NCBI GenBank assembly: GCA_027482245.1
Contig: JAIXWG010000004.1
Span: forward strand, 1 to 64,000
Length of the DNA: 64,000 bases
Direction: 5' to 3'
From: Acetobacteraceae bacterium
GTDB taxonomy: Bacteria > Pseudomonadota > Alphaproteobacteria > Acetobacterales > Acetobacteraceae
Made by a program: the position numbers and the translations under genes. Numbering within the stretch: position 1 is the first letter of the stretch; each line of letters begins with the position of its first letter. The notes under the pieces are model-generated. The model did no database searches and was not told the DNA's origin. It worked only from the letters and a program-made list of their open reading frames with translations. Below, one piece after another: positions 16,913-26,112 of this stretch.

Positions 16913-17932
16913 TCAGGCCTCCTTCTGCGTCGATTGCCGGACCATCAGCCGGGCCGGGATCCGCAGGTTCTGCGGGCCGTCGCCGGGCGGGGAGGCGGGC
17001 ATGGCACGCTTGACCGCTTCCTCCGCGATCCGGTCCACGGGCTGCTGCACCGTGGTCAGGCGGTATCGCGGCCAGGAGGCCATGGCGATGTCGTCGAAGC
17101 CGGCCACGCGGATGTCGGTGGGGACGGTCAGGCCGCGGCGGTCGCGCAGCGCATCCATCCCGCCGGCGGCCAGGATGTCATTGGCGAAGAAGACGGCTTC
17201 CGGCTTTCTGGCCAGGGAGAGCGCCTCCGCCGTCCGCCAGCCAGCGACGTAGCTGTATTCGCCCGCCGTCAGTGCCTCCGTCAGCGTCATGCCGTGTTCG
17301 GCGATGCGGGTGATGAAGGCGTCGCGCCGTTCGCGGGCGATGACGGTGTGTTCGAGCCCGCCGACATAGGCGACGCGGCGCACGCCGATGGCATGGAAAT
17401 GGTCCGCGATGGCGCGGGTGCCGGCGACGCTGTCGCAGCTGACGGATTGCAGGTCCGTCTCCCCCGCCACGCGGTTCACCAGCAGCATGCGCCGCCCCTC
17501 CGCCGCCCAGAGCAGGTCGCGCGCCGACAGCACGGTGGCGGAGATGACGATGAGGGAGGAGATGTTGTGCAGCCGCAGCGCCGCCAGCTGCTGCTTCACA
17601 TCCGCGCCGGGCGTCACGTTGAACAGCAGCGCCTGCAGCCCGGCATCCTGCAGGCGCTGGGTCAGCCGGTCGAGCAGCAGGGAATAGAAGGGGTTGGCGA
17701 AGTCGGAGATGACGATGCCGACGACGTCCCGCCGCTCCCCGCTCAGGTTCCGGGCGATGGGATGCGGCGTGTAGCCGAGGCGCTTCGCCGCGGAGAGGAC
17801 ACGCGCCCGCAGCTCCGGCGTGATGGAGGCGCTGGGGTTGAAGGCGCGCGACACGGCGGACTGGCTGACGCCGATCAACTGGGCGAGATCGCGGGAGGTG
17901 AGGGGCCGTTCCTGCATGGCGCCATGAACCAT
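16913..17932 (-). CDS. LacI/GalR-family transcriptional repressor
   Basis: 339 aa from the ATG at 17932. The N-terminal helix-turn-helix is LTSRDLAQLIGVSQSAVSRAFNP with the hinge region ITPELRARVLSAAKRLGYTPHPIARNL, followed by a periplasmic-binding-protein-like effector domain (VVGIVISDFANPFYSLLLDRL; VAGFDDIAMASWPRYRLTTV near the end). An alternative start at 17917 removes five residues. A perfect 21-bp palindrome starts one base upstream of the chosen ATG, consistent with autoregulation. The gene is divergent from the CaiB/MaoC/racemase/ABC operon, which is its likely target. The inducer is unknown, probably the acid or glycoside handled by that operon. Confidence 0.9.
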   Translation of the reverse strand: MVHGAMQERPLTSRDLAQLIGVSQSAVSRAFNPSASITPELRARVLSAAKRLGYTPHPIARNLSGERRDVVGIVISDFANPFYSLLLDRLTQRLQDAGLQALLFNVTPGADVKQQLAALRLHNISSLIVISATVLSARDLLWAAEGRRMLLVNRVAGETDLQSVSCDSVAGTRAIADHFHAIGVRRVAYVGGLEHTVIARERRDAFITRIAEHGMTLTEALTAGEYSYVAGWRTAEALSLARKPEAVFFANDILAAGGMDALRDRRGLTVPTDIRVAGFDDIAMASWPRYRLTTVQQPVDRIAEEAVKRAMPASPPGDGPQNLRIPARLMVRQSTQKEA

Positions 17933-17953
17933 GCTTGCATCAGTGATGCAAGC
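17933..17953. promoter_or_regulatory. perfect palindromic operator (LacI type)
   Basis: A 21-bp perfect palindrome with 10-bp arms GCTTGCATCA and TGATGCAAGC around a central G. It touches the start codon of the LacI-type gene and lies in the divergent gap with the CaiB operon. Odd-centred palindromes of this length are typical LacI-family operators. A half-site TTGCATC recurs at 18096-18102, and a weaker inverted repeat CCATGC-CTT-GCATGG occurs at 18202-18216 inside the first codons of the CaiB gene. Confidence 0.7.
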
Positions 17954-18193
17954 CGTTGCTGGTGTCAGGGTCGGTGCGGAGGAGCCGGATGCCGCGGCTT
18001 TTCGCCTATGCTGGGAATTTTCACGCATCTGGGTGCCCGGCATCGCGGCTGATGACACTGGCGCGGTTCGATCGGGCGGCCTGTCACGCACCATCTTGCA
18101 TCCGCTTTCATCCGCCGATACCGTCCACGGCAACTCGTCGGCACCAGGGGGCTACCCCCGGCGACACGGCGAGCGGGAAGGAAAGCCAGGACG

Positions 18194-20545
18194 ATGCCAG
18201 ACCATGCCTTGCATGGGCTCAGGGTGGTCGATGCGTCTGAATCGATCGCCGGCCAGTACTGCGCGCGACTCTTCGCCGATTTCGGGGCGGAGGTCCTGCT
18301 GGCGGAGCCGGCGGCGGGGTCTGCGATCCGCCGGCGCCCGCCCTTCGCCGCGACCGGCGAGTCACTCACCTTCCTGCACCTGAACACCGGCAAGCGCTCC
18401 GTGGCACTTGATGCACTGCCGCCGGATGTCCTGGCCGCCGCCGATGTCGTGATCCTGCCACCGGCGGGGCGCGCCGCGCTGCCGGGCCTGTCGCCCTCCG
18501 TCGTCACGGTCGATGTCACCGCCTTCGGGCGGGAAGGGCCGCGCGCCGGCTGGAAGGGGCCGGAGATCGTCATCCAGGCCCTGTCCGGCATGATGTTCAA
18601 CAATGGCGAGGATGGGCGCCAGCCGCTCTATGGCTGCGGGGACCGGTCCTCCTACGCCGCGGGGCTCGCGGCCTACATCGGGGCGCTTGCGGCGCTGCAG
18701 GCGCGGAGCCGCCTGGGTGGAGGCCAGCATGTGGACATCGCGGCGGCGGAGACCGCGGCGGCCACCTGCTTCCCCCACGCCTTCCAGCACATCTACAGCG
18801 GCACGCTGCGCACCCGCGCGGACCGGACGAACCCCTGCGGGCAGGTGCTGTGCCGCGATGGCTGGGTCTGCATCTGGATCTACAACCACCGCTGGGAACG
18901 CTTCTGCGACACGGTGGGGCTGCAGCACCTGCTGCGGGACGATCGCTTCACCGATCCCGTCATCCGCCGGCAGAACTGGGCCGCGCTGTTCGAGATCATC
19001 CAGGCGCATCTGGCCGGGGAGGAGGCGGAGCCGCTGGTGGACCGGCTGCAGCGCGCCGACATCATCGCCGCCAAATCCTACCGCCTGACGGAGCTGCCCA
19101 CGCAGGCGCATCTGCGGGAGCGTGGCTACTGGGAACAGCTGCCGGATGGCCGCCGCATCCTGGGCCCAACCTTCCGCCTGTCCCGCACCCCCCGCCAGGT
19201 CCGTGGCGGGCCGCCGGCACCGGGGCAGGGGGCGGCCGCCTGGTCGGCCGGGGAAGCGATGCCGGTCCAGACCGGCGCCGACGCCACGGCGGGGCCGCTC
19301 GCGGGCCTCAAGGTGATGGAACTGACCACCGCCTGGGCGGGGCCGATGGCGGGGCGCGTGCTCGGCTTCCTCGGCGCGGAATGCATCCACATCGAGAGCC
19401 CAAACCGCGTGAATTCCTGGCGGCTCAACAAGGAACGCCCGAACCCCGACAACTTCCCCTCGGGCGATCCGGGCACGCGGCCCTATGACCGTTCCTTCCT
19501 GTTCAACTCCCAGAACGTCAACAAGCTGTCCTGCATCCTGGACCTGAAGACGCGGGAAGGGCGGGCCATCGCGCGGCGCCTGGCCGCCGCCTGCGACGTC
19601 GTCATCTGCAACTTCCGCCCCGGCACCCTGGCCAAGCTGGGCCTGGACTATGAGAGCCTGCGCGCGCTGCGGCCCGACATCATCGTAGCGGAGCTGCCGG
19701 CCTTCGGCCTCTCCGGCCCGCTCTCCAACCACGCGGCGCTCGGCCCGACCATGGAGATGGCGGCCGGCATGTCGAGCCTGGTCGGCTACCCCGACGGGCA
19801 GCCGGAGACGACCGGACCCTCCTACATGGACCCCATCGGCGGCTTCAACACAGCGGCCGCCATCCTGACGGCGCTGCATCATCGCGCCCGCACGGGTGAG
19901 GGCCAGCATGTGGAGGTGCCGCAGGTCGAGGCCGCGATGCACCTGATCGGGGGCGAGATCCTCTCGGCCGCGGAGACCGGGCAGGATCCCGTCCGCAACG
20001 GCAACCGCGTGCCCCATGCGGCGCCGCATGATGCCTTCGCCTGCGAGGGCCATGAGTCCTGGGTCGCCATCGCCGCGCGTGACGATGACGAATGGGCGGC
20101 GCTGTGCGGGGTGATGGATCGGCCGGAGTTGGCCACCGACCCGCGCTTCGCCACCCTGGCCGACCGCAAGCGGCACGAGGATGAGCTGACGGCGCTGGTG
20201 GCCGCCTGGACCGCTAGGCAGGACCGCCACGCGGTCGCGGACAAGCTACAGGCAGCCGGCGTGCCGGCCGCGGCGGTGCAGAAGCCGCGCGACGTGGCGC
20301 AGGACGGGCAACTCTCCCACCGCGGCTTCTTCCATCGCCTGGCGCATCCCGATGCCGGGGAGCATCCGCATCCCGGCCTGCCCTTCCGCCTCAGCCTGAC
20401 GCCGGGCAGCCAGCGCCGCGCCGCGCCCGCCTTCGGCCAGCATACGGAGGAGGTGCTGGCCCGGATCGCGGGGCTGAGCGCGGAGGAGATCCGCCAGGCC
20501 TGGGCGGCGAAGGCGACGGCCACCGCGCCGCTGCCGGGCGCCTGA
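18194..20545 (+). CDS. CaiB/BaiF CoA-transferase, two fused domains
   Basis: 783 aa made of two class-III CoA-transferase units. The first (about 1-360) begins LHGLRVVDASESIAGQYCARL and has the predicted catalytic aspartate D150 in GCGDRSSYAAG. The second (about 373-780) begins LAGLKVMELTTAWAGPMAGR and has D546 in YMDPIGGFNTAAA. Family-III enzymes normally act as interlocked dimers of one 400-residue chain, so this fusion resembles a pre-made dimer. They move CoA from an acyl-CoA to a free carboxylate. It is the first gene of the rightward operon and is probably controlled by the divergent LacI-type repressor. Substrate unknown. Confidence 0.88.
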   Translation: MPDHALHGLRVVDASESIAGQYCARLFADFGAEVLLAEPAAGSAIRRRPPFAATGESLTFLHLNTGKRSVALDALPPDVLAAADVVILPPAGRAALPGLSPSVVTVDVTAFGREGPRAGWKGPEIVIQALSGMMFNNGEDGRQPLYGCGDRSSYAAGLAAYIGALAALQARSRLGGGQHVDIAAAETAAATCFPHAFQHIYSGTLRTRADRTNPCGQVLCRDGWVCIWIYNHRWERFCDTVGLQHLLRDDRFTDPVIRRQNWAALFEIIQAHLAGEEAEPLVDRLQRADIIAAKSYRLTELPTQAHLRERGYWEQLPDGRRILGPTFRLSRTPRQVRGGPPAPGQGAAAWSAGEAMPVQTGADATAGPLAGLKVMELTTAWAGPMAGRVLGFLGAECIHIESPNRVNSWRLNKERPNPDNFPSGDPGTRPYDRSFLFNSQNVNKLSCILDLKTREGRAIARRLAAACDVVICNFRPGTLAKLGLDYESLRALRPDIIVAELPAFGLSGPLSNHAALGPTMEMAAGMSSLVGYPDGQPETTGPSYMDPIGGFNTAAAILTALHHRARTGEGQHVEVPQVEAAMHLIGGEILSAAETGQDPVRNGNRVPHAAPHDAFACEGHESWVAIAARDDDEWAALCGVMDRPELATDPRFATLADRKRHEDELTALVAAWTARQDRHAVADKLQAAGVPAAAVQKPRDVAQDGQLSHRGFFHRLAHPDAGEHPHPGLPFRLSLTPGSQRRAAPAFGQHTEEVLARIAGLSAEEIRQAWAAKATATAPLPGA

Positions 20546-20555
20546 GGGCCTGCGC

Positions 20556-21365
20556 ATGACAACCGCCACCACCGACCGCATCGCGCTGACCATCCGGCTG
20601 GACGCCAATCCCCGCTACCGCGGCAGCGTGCATGACGATGAGGTTGCGCGCCGCATGGGCTACCGCGCGGCACTCGTCCCCGGCGCCTTCCTGTATGGTC
20701 ATTTCAGCCGCGTCGCGGTGGATCGCTGGGGGATGGAGTGGATCGAGCGCGGCAGCATGGCGGCCAGCTTCCGGCGCCCGGTCTACAATGGTGACGCCGT
20801 CACCATCGCCTGCACGCCGGGCGAAGGCGGGGCGATCGGCCTTTCCATGATCGGGCATGACGGCCAGCTCGCCGCGGAGGGTTGGATCGCACCGCCCGCC
20901 GCCGTCTCGGCGCCCACGCTGTCGGACTGGCCGATGCTGCCGCTGCCGCCGCCGGAGGCGCGCCCGCCCGTCGCCATCGAAGATGACATCATCGGCCGCC
21001 GCGGCGGCACCGCGGGATCGGTGGCGACGGAGGCGGAGATCCTGGACTCCCGCGCCGCTTTCGACGAGACGCATCCGATCTACCCCGCGACCGGCATCGC
21101 CCATCCCGGCTTCCCCATGCGCCGCGCGATGTTCGAGGTGAATGGCAGCTATCGCTGGCCCGGCCCCATCGTGCTGACGGCCTGCGAGGCGCAGCATTAC
21201 GGCGCCATGCGCCCCGGCCAGCGCTTCGAGACATCGAGCGTGGTCACGGAGACCTTCGCGCGGCGCGGCAAGCATTACGTCGTGACGGATGAGCTGGTGC
21301 TGGCCGATGGCCGCGCCGTCGCGCGCTTCCGGCGGACGCAGCTCTACGGGCGGGATCAGGGGTGA
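20556..21365 (+). CDS. MaoC-like double hotdog acyl-CoA hydratase/dehydratase
   Basis: 269 aa. The N-terminal half has the hotdog pattern ARRMGYRAALVPGAFLYGHFSRVAV and ASFRRPVYNGDAVTIAC. The C-terminal half has IAHPGFPMRRAMFEVNGSYRWPGPIVL and AQHYGAMRPGQRFETSSVVTETFARRGKHYVV, so it is a tandem hotdog protein like MaoC or FAS1-type dehydratases. The usual D..H pair is not clearly placed and activity is uncertain. It lies 10 nt after the CaiB gene, consistent with dehydration or hydration of the CoA ester made by that enzyme. Confidence 0.75.
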   Translation: MTTATTDRIALTIRLDANPRYRGSVHDDEVARRMGYRAALVPGAFLYGHFSRVAVDRWGMEWIERGSMAASFRRPVYNGDAVTIACTPGEGGAIGLSMIGHDGQLAAEGWIAPPAAVSAPTLSDWPMLPLPPPEARPPVAIEDDIIGRRGGTAGSVATEAEILDSRAAFDETHPIYPATGIAHPGFPMRRAMFEVNGSYRWPGPIVLTACEAQHYGAMRPGQRFETSSVVTETFARRGKHYVVTDELVLADGRAVARFRRTQLYGRDQG

Positions 21366-21420
21366 TGCACATAATCGCCCCTTGCCAGCCGGTGCGGACC
21401 TGTCGTCAGATCGACGCGAT

Positions 21421-21461
21421 TTCCGTGCGCCGCACGGCAAGAACTTCCGTGCACCGCACGG
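21421..21461. promoter_or_regulatory. two tandem CCGTGC-NNN-GCACGG inverted repeats
   Basis: Two 15-bp palindromes, 21423-21437 (spacer GCC) and 21447-21461 (spacer ACC), embedded in a 24-bp tandem repeat (TTCCGTGC(G/A)CCGCACGGCA). They lie in the 176-bp gap between the MaoC-like and racemase-type genes, about 80 bp before the latter. No T run follows, so a terminator is unlikely. Two identical dyads spaced 24 bp suggest cooperative binding of a dimeric regulator and an internal promoter for the racemase/ABC genes. Confidence 0.5.
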
Positions 21462-21541
21462 CAGAAGAATGAAGATCGGGAAGGAAGCGCGCGGGACGGG
21501 AAGCATCGTTCTTCCCGCCACGCCGCCAGGAAGGTGAAGCG

Positions 21542-22660
21542 ATGGCGCAAGCACGAACGACGATCCGCAGCGTCGAGCCGTTCCAGGTGGCGTGGTCCCC
21601 GGATGACCCGCCGGGCAGCCGCAGCGCCTTCGTCCGCATCACGACGGAGGACGGGATCGTCGGCTATGGGGAGGCCTCGCCCATGCAGGGCGGGCTGCAT
21701 TCCCTCGGCATCATCGCCCGCGACATCGCGCCCGGCCTGATCGGCGCCGATGCCTTCGACCAGGCGGTGCTGCATGACCGGATGTTCCACAAGAACATCA
21801 AGCTTGGTCCGGAAGGCGCGCTGACCGGCGCGCTGGCGGCCGTGGACATCGCGCTGTGGGACATCAAGGGCAAGGCGCTCGGCCTGCCCATCGCCAAGAT
21901 GCTGGGCGGCGCATGGCGCAGCGAAGTCCCTTTCTATGCCTCCGTCGGCGGCAATGCGCGCCGCACGGTGGATGAGGTGGTGAAGGTCGTGGAAGGCCGC
22001 TTCCTGCGAGAGAAGCCCTCCGCCATCAAGGTGCGGCGCGATGGCGACCGCTCGAAGCTCGACCTCGACATCCCCGGCGACATCGCCAAGGCGAAGGCCG
22101 TGCGCAAGCTGGTGGGCGATGACTTCCCGCTCGCCTGGGACGCCAACAATGGCTACTCGGTCGGCGGCGCGATCCGGGTCGGCAGGGCGCTGGAGGAACT
22201 GGGCTATGCCTGGTTCGAGGAGCCGGTGCAGCACTACGACGTGCGCAACATGGGCGAGGTCGCGCAGCGCCTCGACATCACCGTCTCCGCCGCGGAACAG
22301 ACCTATACGCTGCAGGCGCTGGTGGACATCATCAACGCGGGCGTCCGCATGGTGCAGCCCGACATCGTGAAGATGGGCGGCATCACCGGCCTGATGCAAT
22401 GCGCCTCCATCTGCTACGCGCACGGGGTGGAGCTCGTGCCGCACCAGACGCAGCCCACCATCGGCCATGTGGCGAACCTGCACGTGCTCGGCGCCATCAT
22501 GCATCTGACGAAGCCCGCGGAATACGCGGACGGATCGGGCCGCATGGATACCGCCTTCCCGGACCTGCCGAAGCCGCAGGGCGGACAATTCGCGATCCCG
22601 GATGGCCCCGGGCTCGGCATCCAGGTCAATGACGACGAACTCAGGCGGCGCACCGCCTAA
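21542..22660 (+). CDS. mandelate racemase/muconate lactonizing enzyme family protein
   Basis: 372 aa enolase-superfamily enzyme. The barrel residues are visible: K163 and R165 in AIKVRRDG (second strand), metal ligands D200 (AWDANNGY), E226 (WFEEP) and E252 (SAAEQT), and the general base H301 in PHQTQPTIGHV. This K-x-R / H arrangement fits acid-sugar dehydratases and racemases of the mandelate racemase branch. AGGAAGG precedes the ATG by six bases. The gene opens the second half of the operon, before a peptide-type importer. The probable substrate is an imported hydroxy- or sugar acid; the exact one is unknown. Confidence 0.88.
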   Translation: MAQARTTIRSVEPFQVAWSPDDPPGSRSAFVRITTEDGIVGYGEASPMQGGLHSLGIIARDIAPGLIGADAFDQAVLHDRMFHKNIKLGPEGALTGALAAVDIALWDIKGKALGLPIAKMLGGAWRSEVPFYASVGGNARRTVDEVVKVVEGRFLREKPSAIKVRRDGDRSKLDLDIPGDIAKAKAVRKLVGDDFPLAWDANNGYSVGGAIRVGRALEELGYAWFEEPVQHYDVRNMGEVAQRLDITVSAAEQTYTLQALVDIINAGVRMVQPDIVKMGGITGLMQCASICYAHGVELVPHQTQPTIGHVANLHVLGAIMHLTKPAEYADGSGRMDTAFPDLPKPQGGQFAIPDGPGLGIQVNDDELRRRTA

Positions 22661-22690
22661 CATCGGACGCGCAACAGGGAGGAAAGAACC

Positions 22691-24277
22691 ATGAATCGTC
22701 GTGAAGTGCTCAAGCTCGGCAGCGCCGCCTTCGCGGCGAGCACCGCCGGCATCGCGTCCTCGCACGCCCAGGAAGCGGATGTGCTGCGCATCGGCATCGC
22801 CGCCGCGCGGCCGCGGCACAGTGATCCGAACCAGACGACGCAGGGTTCGGACAACTGGGCGACCGAGCAGATGTACGAGCAGCTCGTGCGGCCGGAGGAT
22901 GCCCGCTTCGCCGTGACGCCGGAGGAGAACATCCCGACGCTGGCGACGAGCTGGACGCAGTCCGAGGATGCGCTGACCTGGCGCTTCCGGCTGCGGGAGG
23001 GCGTGCAGTTCCACAAGGGCTACGGGGAGATGACGTCGGAGGATGTCGTCTTCTCCTTCCAGCGCGCCATCACCGGCGGCACCAACACGACGATCCTGGC
23101 GAATGTCGCCGATGTGCAGCCGGATGGCCGCTACGGCGTCGTCATCCGGCTGAAGAGCCCGGATGCGAGCTTCCTCGGCTCGACCGTCTTCCTCAACAAC
23201 ACCTCCATCGTGTCCAAGAAGGCCGCGACCGAGATGGGGGATCGCTTCACCACCGATGCGGTCGGCACAGGCCCCTATGAGCTGGTGCGCTTCGACACCA
23301 ACGGCGCCATCATCATGAAGCGCCATGAGGGCTACTGGGGCACCAAGGCCCGCATCGGCAATGTCGAATGCCTCTACATCGCCGATACCACGGCGCGCAC
23401 GCTGGCGCTGCTCGCGGGCCGCATCGACATGATGGAGGCGGTGCGCGCGCCGGGCTGGGTGCAATCCATGCTGCAGCGTGATCGCACGCTGAAGATGGAC
23501 ATGACGGCGCCGGGGTCCTTCAACACGCTGCATGTGAACCTGACGCGGGCGCCCTTCGGCAACCTCAAGGTCCGCCAGGCGCTGATGCACGCCATCAACC
23601 GCCCGGCCGTGTCCCAGGCGCTGGCGCCGATGGGCGGCGTCATGGCCTGCCTGCAGCCGCCGGGCTTCCCCGCGGGCTTCACCACGGAACAGCTGCCGCC
23701 GGAGCTGCGCTACCCCCACGACCCGCGGCGCGCCCGCGCGCTGCTGGCGGAAGCGGGCTTCCCGAACGGGATCAGCTTCTCCGCCAATTGCAGCCGGCGA
23801 GAGGACTACTCCTCCACCATGCTGATCGTGCAGGAACAGCTGCGCGCGGCCGGCTTCAACATGGATCTCAAGATCGGCGACCACACCGCGTATCACGCCG
23901 ACAATCGCTCGGACAAGAACACGCTGGCGATGCATTCGTCGAGCTACCCGCCCATCCCGACGCAGCTCTACCAGCAGCAGCTGGCGGCGGCGTCGCAGGT
24001 GAAGGCGGATGGATCGGGTGGCGGCAACTACAGCCACTACGGCGTCGCGATGCCCGGCATCGATGCGCTGCTGGACCGCGCGCTCAACACCTCCAGCTTC
24101 CGGGACTACGAGAACATCTGCAAGGAGATCGAGCTGCAGGTGCTGCGCGACCTGCCACTGATCGGCCTGTCCAGCCTGTCCTTCACCGTCGCGCGCCGGG
24201 GCAATATCGACCTCGGCTACGAGGTGAAGGGCGGCTATGCCCGCTGGCGCTTCCACCGCGCCACCAAGCGCGCCTGA
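22691..24277 (+). CDS. ABC importer substrate-binding protein, family 5 (DppA/OppA type)
   Basis: 528 aa. The N-terminus MNRREVLKLGSAAFAAS is a Tat-like signal ending at SSHAQ, about residue 26. The mature protein has family-5 blocks: WRFRLREGVQFHKGYGEMTSEDVVFSFQRA, VGTGPYELVRF and KVRQALMHAINRPAVSQAL. AGGGAGGAAAG lies six bases before the ATG. Family-5 proteins bind peptides, nickel, oligosaccharides or opine-like compounds; neighbours with CoA-transferase and enolase-family enzymes suggest an organic acid or glycoside. First gene of a complete importer. Confidence 0.92.
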   Translation: MNRREVLKLGSAAFAASTAGIASSHAQEADVLRIGIAAARPRHSDPNQTTQGSDNWATEQMYEQLVRPEDARFAVTPEENIPTLATSWTQSEDALTWRFRLREGVQFHKGYGEMTSEDVVFSFQRAITGGTNTTILANVADVQPDGRYGVVIRLKSPDASFLGSTVFLNNTSIVSKKAATEMGDRFTTDAVGTGPYELVRFDTNGAIIMKRHEGYWGTKARIGNVECLYIADTTARTLALLAGRIDMMEAVRAPGWVQSMLQRDRTLKMDMTAPGSFNTLHVNLTRAPFGNLKVRQALMHAINRPAVSQALAPMGGVMACLQPPGFPAGFTTEQLPPELRYPHDPRRARALLAEAGFPNGISFSANCSRREDYSSTMLIVQEQLRAAGFNMDLKIGDHTAYHADNRSDKNTLAMHSSSYPPIPTQLYQQQLAAASQVKADGSGGGNYSHYGVAMPGIDALLDRALNTSSFRDYENICKEIELQVLRDLPLIGLSSLSFTVARRGNIDLGYEVKGGYARWRFHRATKRA

Positions 24278-24295
24278 ACGGCGGGGGCGCATAGC

Positions 24296-25234
24296 ATGGG
24301 CCGTTTCCTTCTTCGACGCCTGTTCGATGCGGTGCCGACGGTCCTGCTGGTGCTGACCCTCGTCTTCGCCGCGATGCGCATCCTGCCGGGCGATCCGGCG
24401 CTGGCGGCGTTGGGCGACAATGCGCTGCCCGAACAGCTCGCGGCCTTCCGCGAGCAGTTCGGGCTGAACCAGCCGCTGTGGCGGCAATACCTCGATTTTC
24501 TCGGCGGCGTGCTGACCTTCGACCTCGGCCGGTCGCTGCTGCACAGCCAGCCGGTGCTGCAGATGCTCGGCCGCGCGCTGCCCTTCACGATCGAGCTGAC
24601 GATCGTCGCGACCTTCATCGGGGTCGCGATCGGCGTGCCGCTCGGCGTGCTGGCGGCGACGCGGCGGAACCAGTGGCCTGATTCCGGCGTGCGGCTCTTC
24701 TCGCTGGTCGGCTACGCGGTGCCGGATTTCTATCTCGGCGCGCTGCTGCTGATCGGTCTCTCCCTCAACCTCGGCCTGTTCCCGATCAGCGGGGGCGGGG
24801 AGGGGTTCTGGGATCGGCTGTACCACGTGCTGCTGCCCGCCATCACGCTGGCCTTCCTGAAGGCGGCCTTCATCGGCAAGCTGACGCGAACCTCCCTGCT
24901 GGAAGTCTTCGGCAAGGATTATGTCCGCACCGCGCGGGCCAAGGGCGCGCGGGAGGGCCGCGTGATCTACCGCCATGCGCTGCGGAACGCGCTGCTGCCG
25001 CTGACGACGGGGCTCGGCATCAGCCTGCTGGCCACGCTGTCCGGTTCGGTGGCGGTGGAGCTCGTCTTCAACCGGCCCGGCATCGGCACGCTGCTGATCG
25101 GCGCGATCAGCGAACGCGACTATGCCGTCATCCAGGGCGGCATCATCGTCTTCGCGCTGCTCGTCGTCTTCGTGAACCTGCTGATCGACCTGCTCTACAT
25201 CGCCGTCGATCCCAGGCTGAGGGTGCAGGCATGA
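24296..25234 (+). CDS. peptide/nickel-type ABC importer permease (DppB type)
   Basis: 312 aa, six helices, beginning MGRFLLRRLFDAVPTVLLVLTLVF, the standard DppB start. The conserved cytoplasmic loop is DYVRTARAKGAREGRVIYRHALRNALLPL. It overlaps the next permease gene by four bases. It forms the membrane channel with the DppC-type subunit. Confidence 0.93.
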   Translation: MGRFLLRRLFDAVPTVLLVLTLVFAAMRILPGDPALAALGDNALPEQLAAFREQFGLNQPLWRQYLDFLGGVLTFDLGRSLLHSQPVLQMLGRALPFTIELTIVATFIGVAIGVPLGVLAATRRNQWPDSGVRLFSLVGYAVPDFYLGALLLIGLSLNLGLFPISGGGEGFWDRLYHVLLPAITLAFLKAAFIGKLTRTSLLEVFGKDYVRTARAKGAREGRVIYRHALRNALLPLTTGLGISLLATLSGSVAVELVFNRPGIGTLLIGAISERDYAVIQGGIIVFALLVVFVNLLIDLLYIAVDPRLRVQA

Positions 25235-26112
25235 GCGCGGCTGCGGAACGACTGGACCTCCTGGCGCCGGAGCCTTCGCGCCTGGCCATCGTGCGGATGG
25301 TGCTGCTCAACCGGCCGAGCACCATCGCCGCGGTCTGCCTAATCCTGGTCTTCGTGGTGATCGCGGCGGCGGCGCCCTTCATCGCCCCCTACGATCCACT
25401 CGCGCAGAGCTATGTCCGGATCAACCAGACGCCGTCCTGGGACCATTGGCTGGGCACCGACCAGTTCGGCCGCGACGTGCTGTCCCGCATGATCTACGGG
25501 TCCCGCAATTCGCTGGTCATCGGCGTGCTGGCGCCGCTGGTGGCGGCCATCATCGGCACGACGCTCGGCGTGGTGGCGGGCTTCTTCGGCGGCATCGTGG
25601 ACCGCGTCATCTCCCGCGTCGTGGATCTGCTGATCTCCTTCCCCGAGCTGCTGCTGGCAATCATCATCGCCGCCGCGCTCGGCGGTGGCTTCTGGAACAT
25701 CGTCATCGTGCTGGCCGCCGCCTTCGTGCCGAACTTCGCGCGCGTGGCGCGGGCGCAGACCATGGCGGTGCGGGCGGAGCCCTATGTGGAAGCGGCCGTC
25801 GCCTCCGGCGTCACGCAGATCCGCATCATCCTGCGCCACATCATCCCGAACATCGCCGCCCCCATCGTGGTGCTGATGACGCTCTGGACCGCATCGGCCA
25901 TCCGGCTGGAGGCATCGCTGAGCTTCCTCGGCCTCGGCACCCAGGCGCCGCAGCCGAGCTGGGGCAACATCATCCGCGACGGGCTCAACAACCTGTTCGG
26001 ATCGCCCTGGCCGGTGATCGGCGCGGGGCTCGCCATCACCAGCGTGGTGCTGGCCTTCAACCTGCTCGGCGACACGATCCGCGACGTGCTGGATCCGGAG
26101 ACCTCCCCATGA
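25231..26112 (+). CDS. peptide/nickel-type ABC importer permease (DppC type)
   Basis: 293 aa. An N-terminal cytoplasmic segment and first helix are followed by the DppC pattern HWLGTDQFGRDVLSRMIYGSRNSL, then the EAA loop YVEAAVASGVTQIRIILRHIIPN, and FLGLGTQAPQPSWGNII near the end. The start overlaps the preceding stop (ATGA) and its own stop overlaps the ATPase start. Confidence 0.93.
   Translation: MSAAAERLDLLAPEPSRLAIVRMVLLNRPSTIAAVCLILVFVVIAAAAPFIAPYDPLAQSYVRINQTPSWDHWLGTDQFGRDVLSRMIYGSRNSLVIGVLAPLVAAIIGTTLGVVAGFFGGIVDRVISRVVDLLISFPELLLAIIIAAALGGGFWNIVIVLAAAFVPNFARVARAQTMAVRAEPYVEAAVASGVTQIRIILRHIIPNIAAPIVVLMTLWTASAIRLEASLSFLGLGTQAPQPSWGNIIRDGLNNLFGSPWPVIGAGLAITSVVLAFNLLGDTIRDVLDPETSP

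Noticed and set aside
21421..21461. Inverted repeats as a rho-independent terminator of the MaoC-like gene
   Set aside because: Stems are only six base pairs, two identical copies occur in tandem, and no T run follows.
21356..24976. A 1206-codon open frame on the minus strand across the racemase and ABC genes
   Set aside because: Antisense shadow of well-supported genes; repeated RHH/VHRR-type composition, no family motifs, no ribosome site.
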